From positions 62,001-126,000 of the forward strand of contig JAEZZA010000034.1 in NCBI GenBank assembly GCA_023442525.1: a stretch of DNA of 64,000 nt, in the 5' to 3' direction. The notes beneath the pieces were generated by a model. It did no database searches and was not told the DNA's origin. It saw nothing but the letters and a program-made list of their open reading frames with translations. The stretch comes from Bacteroidota bacterium (GTDB lineage: Bacteria > Bacteroidota > Bacteroidia > Bacteroidales > UBA10428). This document shows, piece after piece, positions 27,281 to 36,697 of the stretch (the first letter of the stretch is position 1; the number at the start of each line of letters is the position of its first letter). The translations under genes were made by a program, and so were the position numbers.

Positions 27281-27952
27281 ATGAAAACTATAATAACTTT
27301 TATCGTACTTGTTGGATTTGCATTTTCAGCTAACGCCCAGAGTTTAAGAGATTTCTTCACACGCAACGACTTAAAGGTAACCTACCTGGGTATTGATTTT
27401 TCACATGTTAAGCTCGTTGGTAACTTTTCGGAGTTTCTTGATGCCGGACAAAAAAACCCTATGGAGATCCGAAATGTATATTTCCCGAGGTGGAACCATG
27501 TGGTGCTCGATGAACGGGAAAAGTACGACTTTGCAGCCATGCTGCGTAAATACGAGATCTATTATGACATCGACATGATTTCGGATATCAATTCGCGAAC
27601 TCCGATGGAGGAATTGTTGTCATACAATCCGGTGCGCTATACCGAAAATGATATCCGGAGGTTTGTAAACGATTATGATTTGAGCGGAAAAAGCGGTTTG
27701 GCCATTGTGTACATTGCCGAAACTTTAAATAAGAGTTCTGAAGAAGCCTGGTTTCACTTTGTTGTATTGGATATGAATTCCAAAGATGTTCTGTTTCAGA
27801 GGCGTTTACGCGGTGTACCCAACGGATTTGGTTTACGGAATTACTGGATCAATTCACTCTACCGGATCATATACGACACACAGCACTACTATTTCAACGA
27901 ATGGAGATACCGGTACGAAGTTGAGAATATGGAAGCAAATGCAGGATCATGA
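27281..27952 (+). CDS. Secreted hypothetical protein
   Basis: A 223-residue protein with a clean signal peptide (MKTIITFIVLVGFAFSANAQ). The mature part is mixed alpha/beta, rich in aromatic and charged residues, with no motif I recognise. The segments TYLGIDFSHVKLVG and AWFHFVVLDMNSKDVLFQRRL give it the look of a periplasmic or outer-membrane-associated Bacteroidota protein of unknown function. It stands alone, 140 bp after the oxidoreductase gene. Confidence 0.6.
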   Translation: MKTIITFIVLVGFAFSANAQSLRDFFTRNDLKVTYLGIDFSHVKLVGNFSEFLDAGQKNPMEIRNVYFPRWNHVVLDEREKYDFAAMLRKYEIYYDIDMISDINSRTPMEELLSYNPVRYTENDIRRFVNDYDLSGKSGLAIVYIAETLNKSSEEAWFHFVVLDMNSKDVLFQRRLRGVPNGFGLRNYWINSLYRIIYDTQHYYFNEWRYRYEVENMEANAGS

Positions 27953-28058
27953 AACCATGAAACTGAGCATCCGGCAACAGCTGACAAAACGCTTTTTGAA
28001 ATTTTGTTGCGGCATCTGTATGCCGGATGCGTCAGACTTACTTTGGTTTATCAGTGCA

Positions 28059-28892
28059 TTAATAGTTGATTTTTAATATCTGCTCTGCATACCTCTTTCC
28101 GAGAATCCTGTATCCTTCCGAATTAAAATGTGCCTGATCCATTCCCTGAAGTCCTTCGGAAGATATCACATAAGAGGTGGGAATTACTTCGGGCAAAGTA
28201 CGTATTATGACATTCATCGATGAGCAGCAATTGGATCCTGTAGCCAGCGTTTCACCAGCCAGAAGAGGAACCGACTCAGCACTCAATCCCAGATCATTCA
28301 GCATGGTATTGTAAACCTTTTTAACATACATGGGCCACTCGGTCTGTCCGGTGTTGTTTTCCCCCTGGTGAAGCAAAATGCCTTTAATTACACCATCTTT
28401 CTGTGCCAGTTTAGCCAGTTCGATCAGATGTTTGTAAGGGTTCCATCCGTATCCGGATACCTTGGAATAATACCATTCTTCCTTATAGGTTGAATCATAG
28501 TCCTGATAGAGATCTTTATCAAACAGCCGAATGTCGCTTCCGCCGATAGCCACATTAATTACGCCCACTGTTATGCTGTCGGGAAGGTTTTCCACCAATG
28601 TCCTTCCGAAATAATCGGCAGGCGAAAGCCCCGACCAACACTGGCACAAAGGTGGAATAGCCGGGTACCACTTTTCTTTTTCGCGGTTGAGATTGGGACA
28701 ATCCAGTGCCTGGAGCACCATAAACCGCTCATCAACTTTCAAGTCCTGGGCTTCAATCACCCCCACGCCTTCCATATTCGATTGTCCAAAGCACAAATAA
28801 ATATGGAAATTTTTGTTTTGTGCATTCGAGTTTATGTTTGGCAGCAAACCTGCAATAAGCAACATGAGTGTAATACCGGGTAATCTTTTCAT
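28059..28892 (-). CDS. Exported SGNH esterase, sialate/carbohydrate acetylesterase type
   Basis: A 277-residue secreted hydrolase with a signal peptide ending SNAQ. Block I is LCFGQSNMEG with the nucleophile serine, followed by NVAIGGSDIR (glycine oxyanion block), ILLHQGENNT (block III) and DQAHFNSEGYRILG carrying the Asp-x-x-His pair. This is the layout of the DUF303/CE6-type acetyl esterases acting on acetylated glycans. No glycoside hydrolase is adjacent, so the glycan is unknown. The upstream genes on the same strand encode small envelope proteins. Confidence 0.88.
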   Translation of the reverse strand: MKRLPGITLMLLIAGLLPNINSNAQNKNFHIYLCFGQSNMEGVGVIEAQDLKVDERFMVLQALDCPNLNREKEKWYPAIPPLCQCWSGLSPADYFGRTLVENLPDSITVGVINVAIGGSDIRLFDKDLYQDYDSTYKEEWYYSKVSGYGWNPYKHLIELAKLAQKDGVIKGILLHQGENNTGQTEWPMYVKKVYNTMLNDLGLSAESVPLLAGETLATGSNCCSSMNVIIRTLPEVIPTSYVISSEGLQGMDQAHFNSEGYRILGKRYAEQILKINY

Positions 28893-28921
28893 TTTTCAAT
28901 CAGGTTTTATTTTTGCTATTA

Positions 28922-29104
28922 TCAATCTTTATAGGGCACAAACCAGTATGAAGGCCCATTTAGCTTTATTAGAAATTTACCATCTGTTATGTTGTATTTC
29001 ACATCTGTATCATCGCCAATACCTTTGGCATCAAAGTAAAAGTAACCTTCGATGAATGAACGATAGATACACTTCAAACCATTTGTCCGGGTAAACATGT
29101 TCAC
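28922..29104 (-). CDS. Possible 60-residue protein coupled to the upstream gene
   Basis: A short frame starting with GTG that overlaps the stop of the membrane-protein gene (GTGA, 4-bp overlap), with an ATG two codons later. The product is soluble, aromatic-rich and not recognised. The overlap is typical of coupled genes and the strand fits the run, but the length allows a chance frame. Confidence 0.35.
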   Translation of the reverse strand: MNMFTRTNGLKCIYRSFIEGYFYFDAKGIGDDTDVKYNITDGKFLIKLNGPSYWFVPYKD

Positions 29105-29649
29105 CGTTTTTGAATCTTCCTGATTCCCCAGATAATAATCAATACTATTAAGACTGTGAAGAAAGCAGTGGTGGTGAAACTCTTTATTACAGAAAATACA
29201 CTGGTAGTTTTTGCTATGGCTTCAATTTCTGATGGATACCGTTTCAGCATGGAAATGATTCCAACATTTTCCAGATAATCAAATATTGCGGCAACGATCG
29301 GTATAAAACACAGGTAATATAAAGGCCCGTCAAATTTTCCAATCTGTTTCAGCAGGTATGCCAATATTAAGCAGCAACTCAATCCAAAAAGCAAAGGATA
29401 TATCATATCTGCCGGAATCTGATTGCATAAGTAGGCATGCCGCCCTTCTTCGCCAAGAGTTTGCATTAGCTGTTCTGCATAACCGGCAGTGTATCCGGTG
29501 GGCATCATATCCAGAATCTTCATTCCTCCTGCAAAGCTCATGACTTTGGGTATGGATATGATAAGCATGTAGGTATAAACTATAGCTGCTGACAGAAAAA
29601 GCGGTAGAATTATTTTACCTTTCAGCGATTTATTAATCAGGGTTCTCAT
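29101..29649 (-). CDS. Four-helix membrane protein of unknown function
   Basis: A 182-residue protein with four predicted transmembrane segments (about residues 14-34, 82-98, 108-126 and 150-174) and a basic C terminus ending RKIQKR. The loop between the first two helices contains MMPTGYTAGYAEQLMQTLG and a cysteine-containing YLCNQIPADM. It follows the secreted protein gene by 12 bp and overlaps the small downstream frame. No family was recognised. Confidence 0.6.
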   Translation of the reverse strand: MRTLINKSLKGKIILPLFLSAAIVYTYMLIISIPKVMSFAGGMKILDMMPTGYTAGYAEQLMQTLGEEGRHAYLCNQIPADMIYPLLFGLSCCLILAYLLKQIGKFDGPLYYLCFIPIVAAIFDYLENVGIISMLKRYPSEIEAIAKTTSVFSVIKSFTTTAFFTVLIVLIIIWGIRKIQKR

Positions 29650-29661
29650 TATTGATTGTGT

Positions 29662-30303
29662 TTACAAATTAACAGGCTGCCATATCTCGGATCCTGGCCG
29701 GTTACCGGTAAGTTGTTCCAATATAGAGAATATATATTCGGTTGAATCAGTTTCGTTGGCTTCAACCACACCTTCCAAAGCAGATTCTGATAAAGGGAAA
29801 AGCGAAGTCAAATCAATTTTCCACAGTCCTACTTCTTTATAAAAATGAAAATAAACAGGGGCCTTTCTACCATTAAAAAGGAATTGTCCCTTTGCAAAAT
29901 CATTTTCAATAATAATATCTCCAATTGAGTTGTTGGCAACACTGTTTTTACCTACCATCCCGCTTTTTATAGCGTAGATCAGAAGTGATTTGCCGTCGAA
30001 ACTCAGTATATCATCTTTTGAAGTCCTGTGCCTGATTGAGAATACCATAAGTTTGTCAAGTATGGATAATGATTCCACTTTCAATGAATCGGCGGTTTTA
30101 ACTTGTTCTAAAATTTCGCTGTAGTACTTTATTGTACGGCTGTCTACGTATTTAACTGCTTCTTCGCCCTGATCGTTTAATATTGCCGATTTGTAATTGT
30201 CAAATGATTTCCGTACCAGCTTTTCTTCACTTTTCTGCCCGTAAACTGTAAGGCTGGTTGCCAAAAGCACTGATAGTACGACGGTTTTTAATATCCCTTT
30301 CAT
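29662..30303 (-). CDS. Secreted hypothetical protein
   Basis: A 213-residue protein with a signal peptide (about residues 1-22, ending VYGQ). The mature part has helices near the N terminus (EEKLVRKSFDNYKSAI) and strands toward the C terminus (FHFYKEVGLWKIDLTSLF), an arrangement reminiscent of the SnoaL/NTF2-like fold, but this is a visual guess. It lies 12 bp before the membrane-protein gene and about 90 bp after the antiporter gene. Confidence 0.55.
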   Translation of the reverse strand: MKGILKTVVLSVLLATSLTVYGQKSEEKLVRKSFDNYKSAILNDQGEEAVKYVDSRTIKYYSEILEQVKTADSLKVESLSILDKLMVFSIRHRTSKDDILSFDGKSLLIYAIKSGMVGKNSVANNSIGDIIIENDFAKGQFLFNGRKAPVYFHFYKEVGLWKIDLTSLFPLSESALEGVVEANETDSTEYIFSILEQLTGNRPGSEIWQPVNL

Positions 30304-30330
30304 ATTGCTTTATTAATTAAACTTGTTTAT

Positions 30331-30390
30331 CTAAATCCAATTGTAAATCTAAAATCTAAAATCGTAAATCCAATCGTAAATCGTAAATAT
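30331..30390 (+). repeat. TCGTAAATC-type short repeats
   Basis: An AT-rich run of related words: CTAAATCCAA, GTAAATCT, AAAATCTAAA, TCGTAAATC, CAATCGTAAA, TCGTAAAT. It fills most of the gap between the antiporter stop and the next gene and resembles the other short-unit arrays in the window in style, not in sequence. Confidence 0.6.
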
Positions 30391-30392
30391 CA

Positions 30393-31889
30393 TTATACAT
30401 TTTCAATGCCCATATTTTTATAGGTTTCAATCAGTGCTTCATGATTATCTGTTATCATCAGGATTTTATCTTTTTCCTTAAGTATGGTCTGACCGGTTGG
30501 TACAAAATAATTGTCACCTCGCCGTATCATTACTGCTACTGTATGATCGGGCAGTGGCAGATCCATCAGCTGATGTCCTTTTTCAAGAATTTTATTAGTA
30601 ATCTCTATTTCAGTAGTAATTGATTTTATATCGGTTGAAAAGTCAACATCAAAATTTCTCATTTTCTTTATCTGTCGTGGCTTTTCGGCAAGTTTTAACC
30701 ACCGTGCAACCAGTGGCAGAGAAGTTCCCTGCACTACCAACGAAACAAGCGTGCAGAAAAATACGATATTAAATATCAATCGTGCATGCGGTACATTTTC
30801 TACAAGAGGGTAAATAGCAAAGATGATAGGCACAGCTCCACGTAGTCCAACCCATGAAACATAGGCTTTGTCTTTAAATTGCATTTTACGAAACGGCAGT
30901 AAGCATAAAAAAACGGTGAGAGGCCGGGTAAAGAAAATCATTAAAAAACTAATGAGCAGACCGGGAATTATTATGGGTACCAACTCATGAGGATTTACAA
31001 GTAATCCCAGGGTGAGGAACATAATCAACTGCGACAACCATGCCAGTCCGTCGAAAAAATTCAGCGATGACCGTTTGTGAACAAACTTGGAATTTCCGAT
31101 AACCAGGCCGCCAACATAAACTGCCAGAAAGCCGTTACCTTTAAAAAAGTAGGTTATTGAAAAAATAAAGATGCAGAAGGTAAAAATTAATATAGGATAC
31201 AAGGAGTCGTTCCCTATTTTAATACGGTTGATTATTCTAACAGCAAGTTTTCCGATAGCAAAGCCAAGCAGTGCGCCCAGTCCCAGTTGCAGAAGTAAAA
31301 TACCACCGACAAACCAGTAATTCGGCTCATTACTCAATATAATCAAATCAATAAGGGTAATAACCAGTACAAAAGCCATCGGGTCGTTACTTCCGCTTTC
31401 AAGTTCCAGCAAAGGGCGCAGGTTATTTTTCAGTTGCAGATTTTTAGAGCGGAGAATGGAGAAAACTGAGGCAGAATCGGTTGACGCCATTGTTGATGCA
31501 AGCAACAAAGAAGTCAACAGTCCAATTCCTGCCGATGCCTTTGTCATTCCCAAAACCCACCATATAATTACGCCTGTCAGCAAAGCAGTTAAAAATACTC
31601 CTAAAGTAGCCAGTAAAACACCCTGTGTTATTATTGGACGAATTTCAGAAGTTTTGGTATCCAATCCGCCAGAGAAAAGTATAATACATAATGCAACAGT
31701 CCCGATACTGTTGGCAAACTGTATATTTTCAAATTGAATACCTAAGCCATCGCTGCCACATAACATTCCAACACCCAGAAATAGTAATAACGCCGGGACG
31801 CCAAATCTTGAACTTGCCTTTCCTGCCAAAATGCTCAGAAAAAACAAAACCGACAGCACCAGTAAAGCTATTTCAATTTGTATGCTCAT
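30393..31889 (-). CDS. Potassium/proton antiporter (NhaP2/CvrA type)
   Basis: A 498-residue inner-membrane CPA1-type antiporter. It has about twelve transmembrane segments, including FGVPALLLFLGVGMLCG and CIILFSGGLDTK, with the ion-path motif LESGSNDPMAF near residue 165. After residue 410 comes a cytosolic TrkA-C-like regulatory domain (QLMDLPLPDHTVAVMIRRG, then PTGQTILKEKDKILM). This matches the NhaP2/CvrA group of K+/H+ exchangers involved in pH and osmotic balance. It is the first gene of a minus-strand run of small envelope proteins. Confidence 0.9.
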   Translation of the reverse strand: MSIQIEIALLVLSVLFFLSILAGKASSRFGVPALLLFLGVGMLCGSDGLGIQFENIQFANSIGTVALCIILFSGGLDTKTSEIRPIITQGVLLATLGVFLTALLTGVIIWWVLGMTKASAGIGLLTSLLLASTMASTDSASVFSILRSKNLQLKNNLRPLLELESGSNDPMAFVLVITLIDLIILSNEPNYWFVGGILLLQLGLGALLGFAIGKLAVRIINRIKIGNDSLYPILIFTFCIFIFSITYFFKGNGFLAVYVGGLVIGNSKFVHKRSSLNFFDGLAWLSQLIMFLTLGLLVNPHELVPIIIPGLLISFLMIFFTRPLTVFLCLLPFRKMQFKDKAYVSWVGLRGAVPIIFAIYPLVENVPHARLIFNIVFFCTLVSLVVQGTSLPLVARWLKLAEKPRQIKKMRNFDVDFSTDIKSITTEIEITNKILEKGHQLMDLPLPDHTVAVMIRRGDNYFVPTGQTILKEKDKILMITDNHEALIETYKNMGIENV

Positions 31890-32165
31890 AATCTGTCTTA
31901 ATACATTTCCATTTTAGTTAAAATTTCAATTTTACTCTGTATGTGCAGACAAATTTACCTGCATCCATGAGCTTCCACGGGCTGGAAGCCGATTACCTGA
32001 ATGGATAATCTGTATCAGGCATATATGGAGAGAATAAAAATAGTAAAACAATTTGAAATATTTATTTTTATGCAGCATCTGACAAAAAATGCAGTCTTTT
32101 AATTTATTTTACCCTTCAGCCTTCCCTGAATTAATTATTTAATACTTAACCGGTTAATTATATTT

Positions 32166-34802
32166 ATGAGAAATTCGATTTTTGGAGTTATAGTGGGATT
32201 TATCCTTACTTTCATTTCATTTCCCGCAATTAAGGGCCAAACAAATGAGAAGAAAAATTACCAGACTGCACATACTCAGCAACCGCCAATTATTGATGGT
32301 TTGCTCAACGATGAATGTTGGAATATGGTAGATTGGGGAGGCGATTTTATTCAACGGCTTCCGAAGGAAAATGTACCCCCTTCACAGCTTACTTCATTCA
32401 AGATCTTATATGATGACAACAACCTGTATGTTTTTATCAGAGCATACGATAGTATACCGTCGCTAATAAGCAAGAGGCTCTCCCGACGCGATAATTTCGA
32501 AGGTGATATGGTAACTATCATGATCGACAGTTACTTTGATAAGCAAACTGCCTTTTCATTCACAGCCATGGTCTCCGGAACCAAAGGCGATGAATTGATT
32601 TCACAGGACGGAAACTATTCTGATGATAGCTGGGATCCGGTCTGGTACCTGGAAACCTCCATTGACCAGGAAGGCTGGTGTGCTGAAATGAGGATTCCTT
32701 TCAGCCAGCTCCGGTTTGGTAAAAAAGATGTGCATACATGGGGAATCCAGTTATTCCGGCAGGTATTCAGAAAACAGGAACAATCGGCATGGCAATTTAT
32801 TCCAAAGGGATCACCCGGCCTGGTTCATTTATTTGGGGAATTGCACGGTATCGAAAACATTAAGCCAAAGCGACAGATTGAGCTGATGCCCTATGCTCTG
32901 GCAAAAACTGAAAGATTTGAGAAAGTCGATGGCGATCCGTTCCTCAATGGAAGATCATCGTCGTTCTCGGGAGGATTGGACGGAAAGGCAGCTATTACCA
33001 ATGATTTTACACTCGATTTTTCCATCAACCCGGATTTCGGCCAGGTAGAAGCGGATCCTTCCGAAGTGAATCTTACCGCCTTTGAGACCTATTTTTCCGA
33101 ACGCAGACCACTATTCGTGGAGGGCAAGAATATCTATGAGTTCCAGCCTTCAAACACTATTGTGATCAATAATTTTAATGCTGATAATCTTTTTTATTCC
33201 CGCCGCATTGGCAGATATCCTACCTATTCGCCATCAACAGATACTCAGTATGTTAAAATGCCTGAATCTACCCGTATTCTCTCAGCTTTAAAACTCTCAG
33301 GTAAAACCCGAAAAGGACTTTCGGTTGGCATTCTGGAAAGTCTAACTGCAAACGAAAAAGCAAAGATCTCATATAATGGTTCAGAAACCAGGGAGAGCGT
33401 GGAACCATTCACCAATTATTTTGTGGGACGTGTGCAACAGGATTTCAACAAGGGTGAATCTACACTTGGAGGTATTGTTACTGCAGTGAATCGAAACATC
33501 GAAAACCCAGCATTGAATTACCTGCATACGGCAGCCTACACAGGCGGCCTCGATTTTAAGCATTCATGGAAAGAACGAGCCTGGTACTTAGCGGGAAATG
33601 TGGAATTCAGCAATGTACAGGGAACCCGGGAAGCCATTACGGCCACCCAACAATCTTCGGCCCGGTATTTTCAACGACCTGATGCTGATTACAAATCGGT
33701 GGATACCACACTGACATCATTATCAGGCTATGGAAGTACTCTGAAATTAGGCCGGACGTCGAAAAAGCTGATCCAATTCGAAACCAGTGTTACAGTGCGA
33801 TCGCCGGGACTTGAATTCAATGATATCGGTTATATGCGTTATTCCGATTTCATCCATCACGGTTCATGGATGGCGTTCCATTGGCGTGATCCGTTTTTGA
33901 TTTTCAACAATTTTTTCCTGAATACGAATTACTGGATGTATTGGGACTATTCGGGCAGACTTACGGCATCGCTGCTTAACACCAACTGGCATTTTCAGTT
34001 TAAGAACCGTTGGAATGTGAATTTCAATCTCACCCGCGAAATGAAAAACATTTCGAACGATTTATTGAGAGGAGGTCCTTCCATTCGTTTACCCGGAGCA
34101 ACTGAAGGTAATCTGAACGTATTTACCGATGAGTCGAAGAAGATCTGGTTTTATTTGGGTAATTACCGTGGATTTGGTGATCAAAAGAATTACAGGGCTA
34201 CCGATTATTATGGCGGTATAGTTGCTCAACCCATGAATTCGCTGTCGGTTTCCGTTGAGCCTGATTTTCTCATTATCAGTAAAAAGCTTCAATATGTGAA
34301 GAGTCTGACACCCGACGATATGGATACGCGTTATATTTTTGCATCACTCGATCAGAAAACCCTTCTGCTTACGTTCAGATTGAATTTTACCATAAATCCT
34401 GAGCTTTCGCTTGAATATTACGGACAACCATTTATCTCTGCCGGTAAATATTATGATTTCAAAAGAATTACTAATCCTCATGCAGGAAAATTCCAAAACA
34501 GGTATTCAAATTTTGAATCCTCTGAAATTAATCTGGTAAATGATGAATACCAGGTTACTGAGAACAGTGGCACAGAATATACGTTAGACAATCCGAATTA
34601 CAATTTCAGACAGTTCCGGTCGAACCTGGTTATCCGGTGGGAGTACAGGCCGGGATCAACGTTGTTTCTTGTATGGTCGCAGGGAAGAACAAGTTCGGCA
34701 TCCAATGGCCATTTTTCATTTGATAACGACATTGATAATCTGTTTAACGAACAGGCTCATAATGTATTCCTGATTAAATTGTCGTATTGGCTACCTATTT
34801 GA
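32166..34802 (+). CDS. DUF5916 outer-membrane protein with CBM9-like N-terminal domain
   Basis: An 878-residue exported protein. A signal peptide (about 1-25) is followed by a carbohydrate-binding family 9-like domain: PPIIDGLLNDECWNMVDW, LYDDNNLYVFIRAYDS and EMRIPFSQLRFG. The rest (about 220-878) is the DUF5916 region, with DFSINPDFGQVEADPSEVNLTAFE (key block DFGQVEADP), FFSERRPLFVEG-like text and alternating aromatic strands that suggest an outer-membrane beta-barrel ending in LSYWLPI. It is common in Bacteroidota and has no proven function. The gene stands alone; a structured repeat begins 8 bp after its stop. Confidence 0.85.
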   Translation: MRNSIFGVIVGFILTFISFPAIKGQTNEKKNYQTAHTQQPPIIDGLLNDECWNMVDWGGDFIQRLPKENVPPSQLTSFKILYDDNNLYVFIRAYDSIPSLISKRLSRRDNFEGDMVTIMIDSYFDKQTAFSFTAMVSGTKGDELISQDGNYSDDSWDPVWYLETSIDQEGWCAEMRIPFSQLRFGKKDVHTWGIQLFRQVFRKQEQSAWQFIPKGSPGLVHLFGELHGIENIKPKRQIELMPYALAKTERFEKVDGDPFLNGRSSSFSGGLDGKAAITNDFTLDFSINPDFGQVEADPSEVNLTAFETYFSERRPLFVEGKNIYEFQPSNTIVINNFNADNLFYSRRIGRYPTYSPSTDTQYVKMPESTRILSALKLSGKTRKGLSVGILESLTANEKAKISYNGSETRESVEPFTNYFVGRVQQDFNKGESTLGGIVTAVNRNIENPALNYLHTAAYTGGLDFKHSWKERAWYLAGNVEFSNVQGTREAITATQQSSARYFQRPDADYKSVDTTLTSLSGYGSTLKLGRTSKKLIQFETSVTVRSPGLEFNDIGYMRYSDFIHHGSWMAFHWRDPFLIFNNFFLNTNYWMYWDYSGRLTASLLNTNWHFQFKNRWNVNFNLTREMKNISNDLLRGGPSIRLPGATEGNLNVFTDESKKIWFYLGNYRGFGDQKNYRATDYYGGIVAQPMNSLSVSVEPDFLIISKKLQYVKSLTPDDMDTRYIFASLDQKTLLLTFRLNFTINPELSLEYYGQPFISAGKYYDFKRITNPHAGKFQNRYSNFESSEINLVNDEYQVTENSGTEYTLDNPNYNFRQFRSNLVIRWEYRPGSTLFLVWSQGRTSSASNGHFSFDNDIDNLFNEQAHNVFLIKLSYWLPI

Positions 34803-34810
34803 GTCGTGCA

Positions 34811-34867
34811 GTCGGAACTGTCGGATGCCTTGTAAGGCCGGTGGGGTGAGAGGTGTCCGACGGTTTT
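34811..34867 (+). repeat. Structured interspersed repeat, copy 2
   Basis: Second copy of the element at 15685-15741. GTCGGA (34811-34816) can pair with TCCGAC (34856-34861). Alternatively ACTGTCGGA (34817-34825) pairs with TCCGACGGT (34856-34864) with one G-T wobble. The inner GCCTTGTAAGGC lies at 34827-34838. Compared with copy 1, the second base of the 5' arm changes C to T and its partner in the 3' arm changes G to A, so pairing is kept. It starts just after the DUF5916 stop. Confidence 0.75.
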
Positions 34868-34870
34868 ATG

Positions 34871-34951
34871 GGTTCCAGGGGTTCCAACGGTTCCAGGGGT
34901 TCCAGGGGTTCCAAAGGTTCCAGGGGTTCCAGGGGTTCCAAAGGTTCTGAG
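34871..34951 (+). repeat. GGTTCCARR 9-bp tandem repeat
   Basis: Eight consecutive 9-bp units, GGTTCCAGG, GGTTCCAAC or GGTTCCAAA, followed by one degenerate unit GGTTCTGAG. The array follows directly after the structured repeat. It gives a glycine/serine/arginine-rich reading frame that is best explained as a by-product of the repeat. Confidence 0.9.
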
Positions 34952-35089
34952 ACAGACCGGGAGACTGGGCGACTGGGCGACTTGCAGTCGGACAGTCTTG
35001 CAGTCTTGCAGTTGGATAGTCAGGCAGTCCCTATTTGTCCCTATTTGTCCCTTACGTCCCTAAGGTCCCTAAGGTCCCTAAGGTCCCTG
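34952..35089 (+). repeat. Mosaic of further short tandem repeats
   Basis: A chain of different short-unit repeats: two GACTGGGC units (34963-34978), repeated CAGTCTTG words (about 34993-35010), two GTCCCTATTT units (35027-35046), one GTCCCTTAC and three exact GTCCCTAAG units (35056-35082). The phrase from GAGACAGAC at 34949 to 34981 reappears reversed at 54307-54340. Nothing in the 300-bp gap between the DUF5916 and epoxide hydrolase genes looks like an ordinary gene. Confidence 0.8.
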
Positions 35090-35107
35090 TTGACAGAAAA
35101 CCAGATT

Positions 35108-36244
35108 TTATGAGGTTTCGATGGCCTTGCCAAAAAAACTGAATAAATCCCCCGCCAGTAGTTCCGGTTTTTCCATAGATGCAAAATGACCTCCTTTGGG
35201 AAAATCGGTCCAATGCCGGATATTAAATCCCCTTTCGATATATATTCTCGGAGGAAATGGTTCTTCGAAACGAAATCGGGCTATGCCGACCGGAACATTT
35301 ATAAAAGAATTCTTACCGGCTTTCAATGGTGCTTTCCTGTTCTCATTATAAAGCCTGACTGAAGAATGAATGGTTTCGGTAACCCAGTAAAGCATAACAT
35401 TTGATAATAATTCATCCCTGGTGAAAACGTTTTCTATATTTCCCCTGCAATCAGCCCATCCATACATTTTTTCCACTATCCAGGCACAAAGTCCCACCGG
35501 GGAATCGTTTAATCCATAAGCCAGTGTGAGCGGTTTGGTACCCTGTTGCAACGAATAACCTCCTTCCCTGAAGTACCATTCATCTTCCGATTTCAGATAT
35601 TCAATTTCCTCATCAGAAAATTCCTCTCCTTCATCCAGCACAGGCTGGTAATTGCCGGGAATGTAATTCAAATGCATACCCATAACATGTTCGGGGTATT
35701 TTTGTGAAACGAATGCAGAAACTCCGGCTCCAAAATCTCCTCCCTGAACGCCGAACTTTTGATAGCCTAACTCCAGCATCAGTTTCAGCCATAAATCGGC
35801 CATAAGTGATACATTACAGCCTGGATGATTTACCTTTTGCGAGAAACCAAATCCTAACATTGAGGGAATAACGACGTCAAACGAAATCTCGTTGTTCTCT
35901 GTTAACAGCGGTATCATTTTCATCATTTCAAGGAAAGAACCCGGCCAGCTATGGGTTATTATTATGGGAACTGACTTAACTCCTTTTCCTTTAATATGCA
36001 AAAAGTGAATATCGTAGCCGTCGATCCGGGCTATGTAGTTGCCATATTTATTGATTTCATCTTCGGTTTTTCTCCAGTTGAAGTCATGAAGCCAGTAATT
36101 GGTTAACTCTTTCATATAACTCAGACTTGCTCCATAAGTCCACCCTGATGCCTCTATTTCATCAGGCCATCTGGTGCTTTCTAATCTTGCCCTTAAGTCA
36201 TCAAGGATCTTTTGTTCAATGCGAACCTTAAATTCTTGTATCAT
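35108..36244 (-). CDS. Epoxide hydrolase family protein (alpha/beta hydrolase, EHN type)
   Basis: A 378-residue hydrolase. It has the epoxide hydrolase N-terminal (EHN) region (ESTRWPDEIEASGWTYG), the oxyanion motif THSWPGS (about residue 97), the nucleophile aspartate in VQGGDFGAG (about 167) and the general-base histidine in PKGGHFASMEKPE near the C terminus. Such enzymes open epoxides to diols; substrates are varied. No signal peptide is visible, so it should be cytoplasmic. It has no obvious operon partners: short repeats lie downstream and decayed DNA upstream. Confidence 0.9.
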   Translation of the reverse strand: MIQEFKVRIEQKILDDLRARLESTRWPDEIEASGWTYGASLSYMKELTNYWLHDFNWRKTEDEINKYGNYIARIDGYDIHFLHIKGKGVKSVPIIITHSWPGSFLEMMKMIPLLTENNEISFDVVIPSMLGFGFSQKVNHPGCNVSLMADLWLKLMLELGYQKFGVQGGDFGAGVSAFVSQKYPEHVMGMHLNYIPGNYQPVLDEGEEFSDEEIEYLKSEDEWYFREGGYSLQQGTKPLTLAYGLNDSPVGLCAWIVEKMYGWADCRGNIENVFTRDELLSNVMLYWVTETIHSSVRLYNENRKAPLKAGKNSFINVPVGIARFRFEEPFPPRIYIERGFNIRHWTDFPKGGHFASMEKPELLAGDLFSFFGKAIETS

Positions 36245-36697
36245 ATTTTATTCAAAATTTCACAGGATATGTACTTCAGGGACAATGATTTCAACTTTTC
36301 ACTTTGTCATGGTGCATTCCTGTCCGTCCCCAAAGTTCCTATTAGCCAATATTTCACACGAATGCATGAATTGCATTCATGCCTCTAACCGAATGAATTG
36401 CGGCTATTGTCAGCAGTTGGAGCAACCGCATTACTGTTTTGTGACTTTTGGGGAAGATGGCAAGAGGTTAAAAAAACACTTGCCGGTAACCAAAGAACAA
36501 TAATTATCAATTTATTCATATAGAGGTCTTAGGATGATTTATCGGGATAGTTTTATCAAAAACATGTATTTGCAAAAGTCTATATTATTTTTGGGAGAAA
36601 ACAATCCTCATTTACTTTGGTTTACAAGATTTTTATTCAATACGGCAACACTTATTGGTTGTCGCTACAAGCCTGATCCAGCCGCGTCCGAACGACA
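36245..36697. other. Non-coding stretch with one strong hairpin
   Basis: About 450 bp without a convincing gene. It holds a perfect 8-bp inverted repeat with a 3-nt loop, GCATGAAT (36364-36371) and ATTCATGC (36375-36382), and presumably the epoxide hydrolase promoter. No homology was recognised in short frames crossing it. Confidence 0.4.

Noticed and set aside
34871..35089. CRISPR-like array
   Set aside because: Units are 8-10 bp, contiguous and without spacers of constant length; no cas genes are near.
34853..35113. 86-codon frame rich in Gly, Ser, Arg and Lys
   Set aside because: It is generated by the 9-bp and other tandem repeats, has no conserved start context and changes composition exactly where the repeat units change.
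36174..36503. 109-codon frame on the plus strand
   Set aside because: It begins inside the epoxide hydrolase gene on the other strand and has no recognisable domain; its cysteine-rich part is probably chance.
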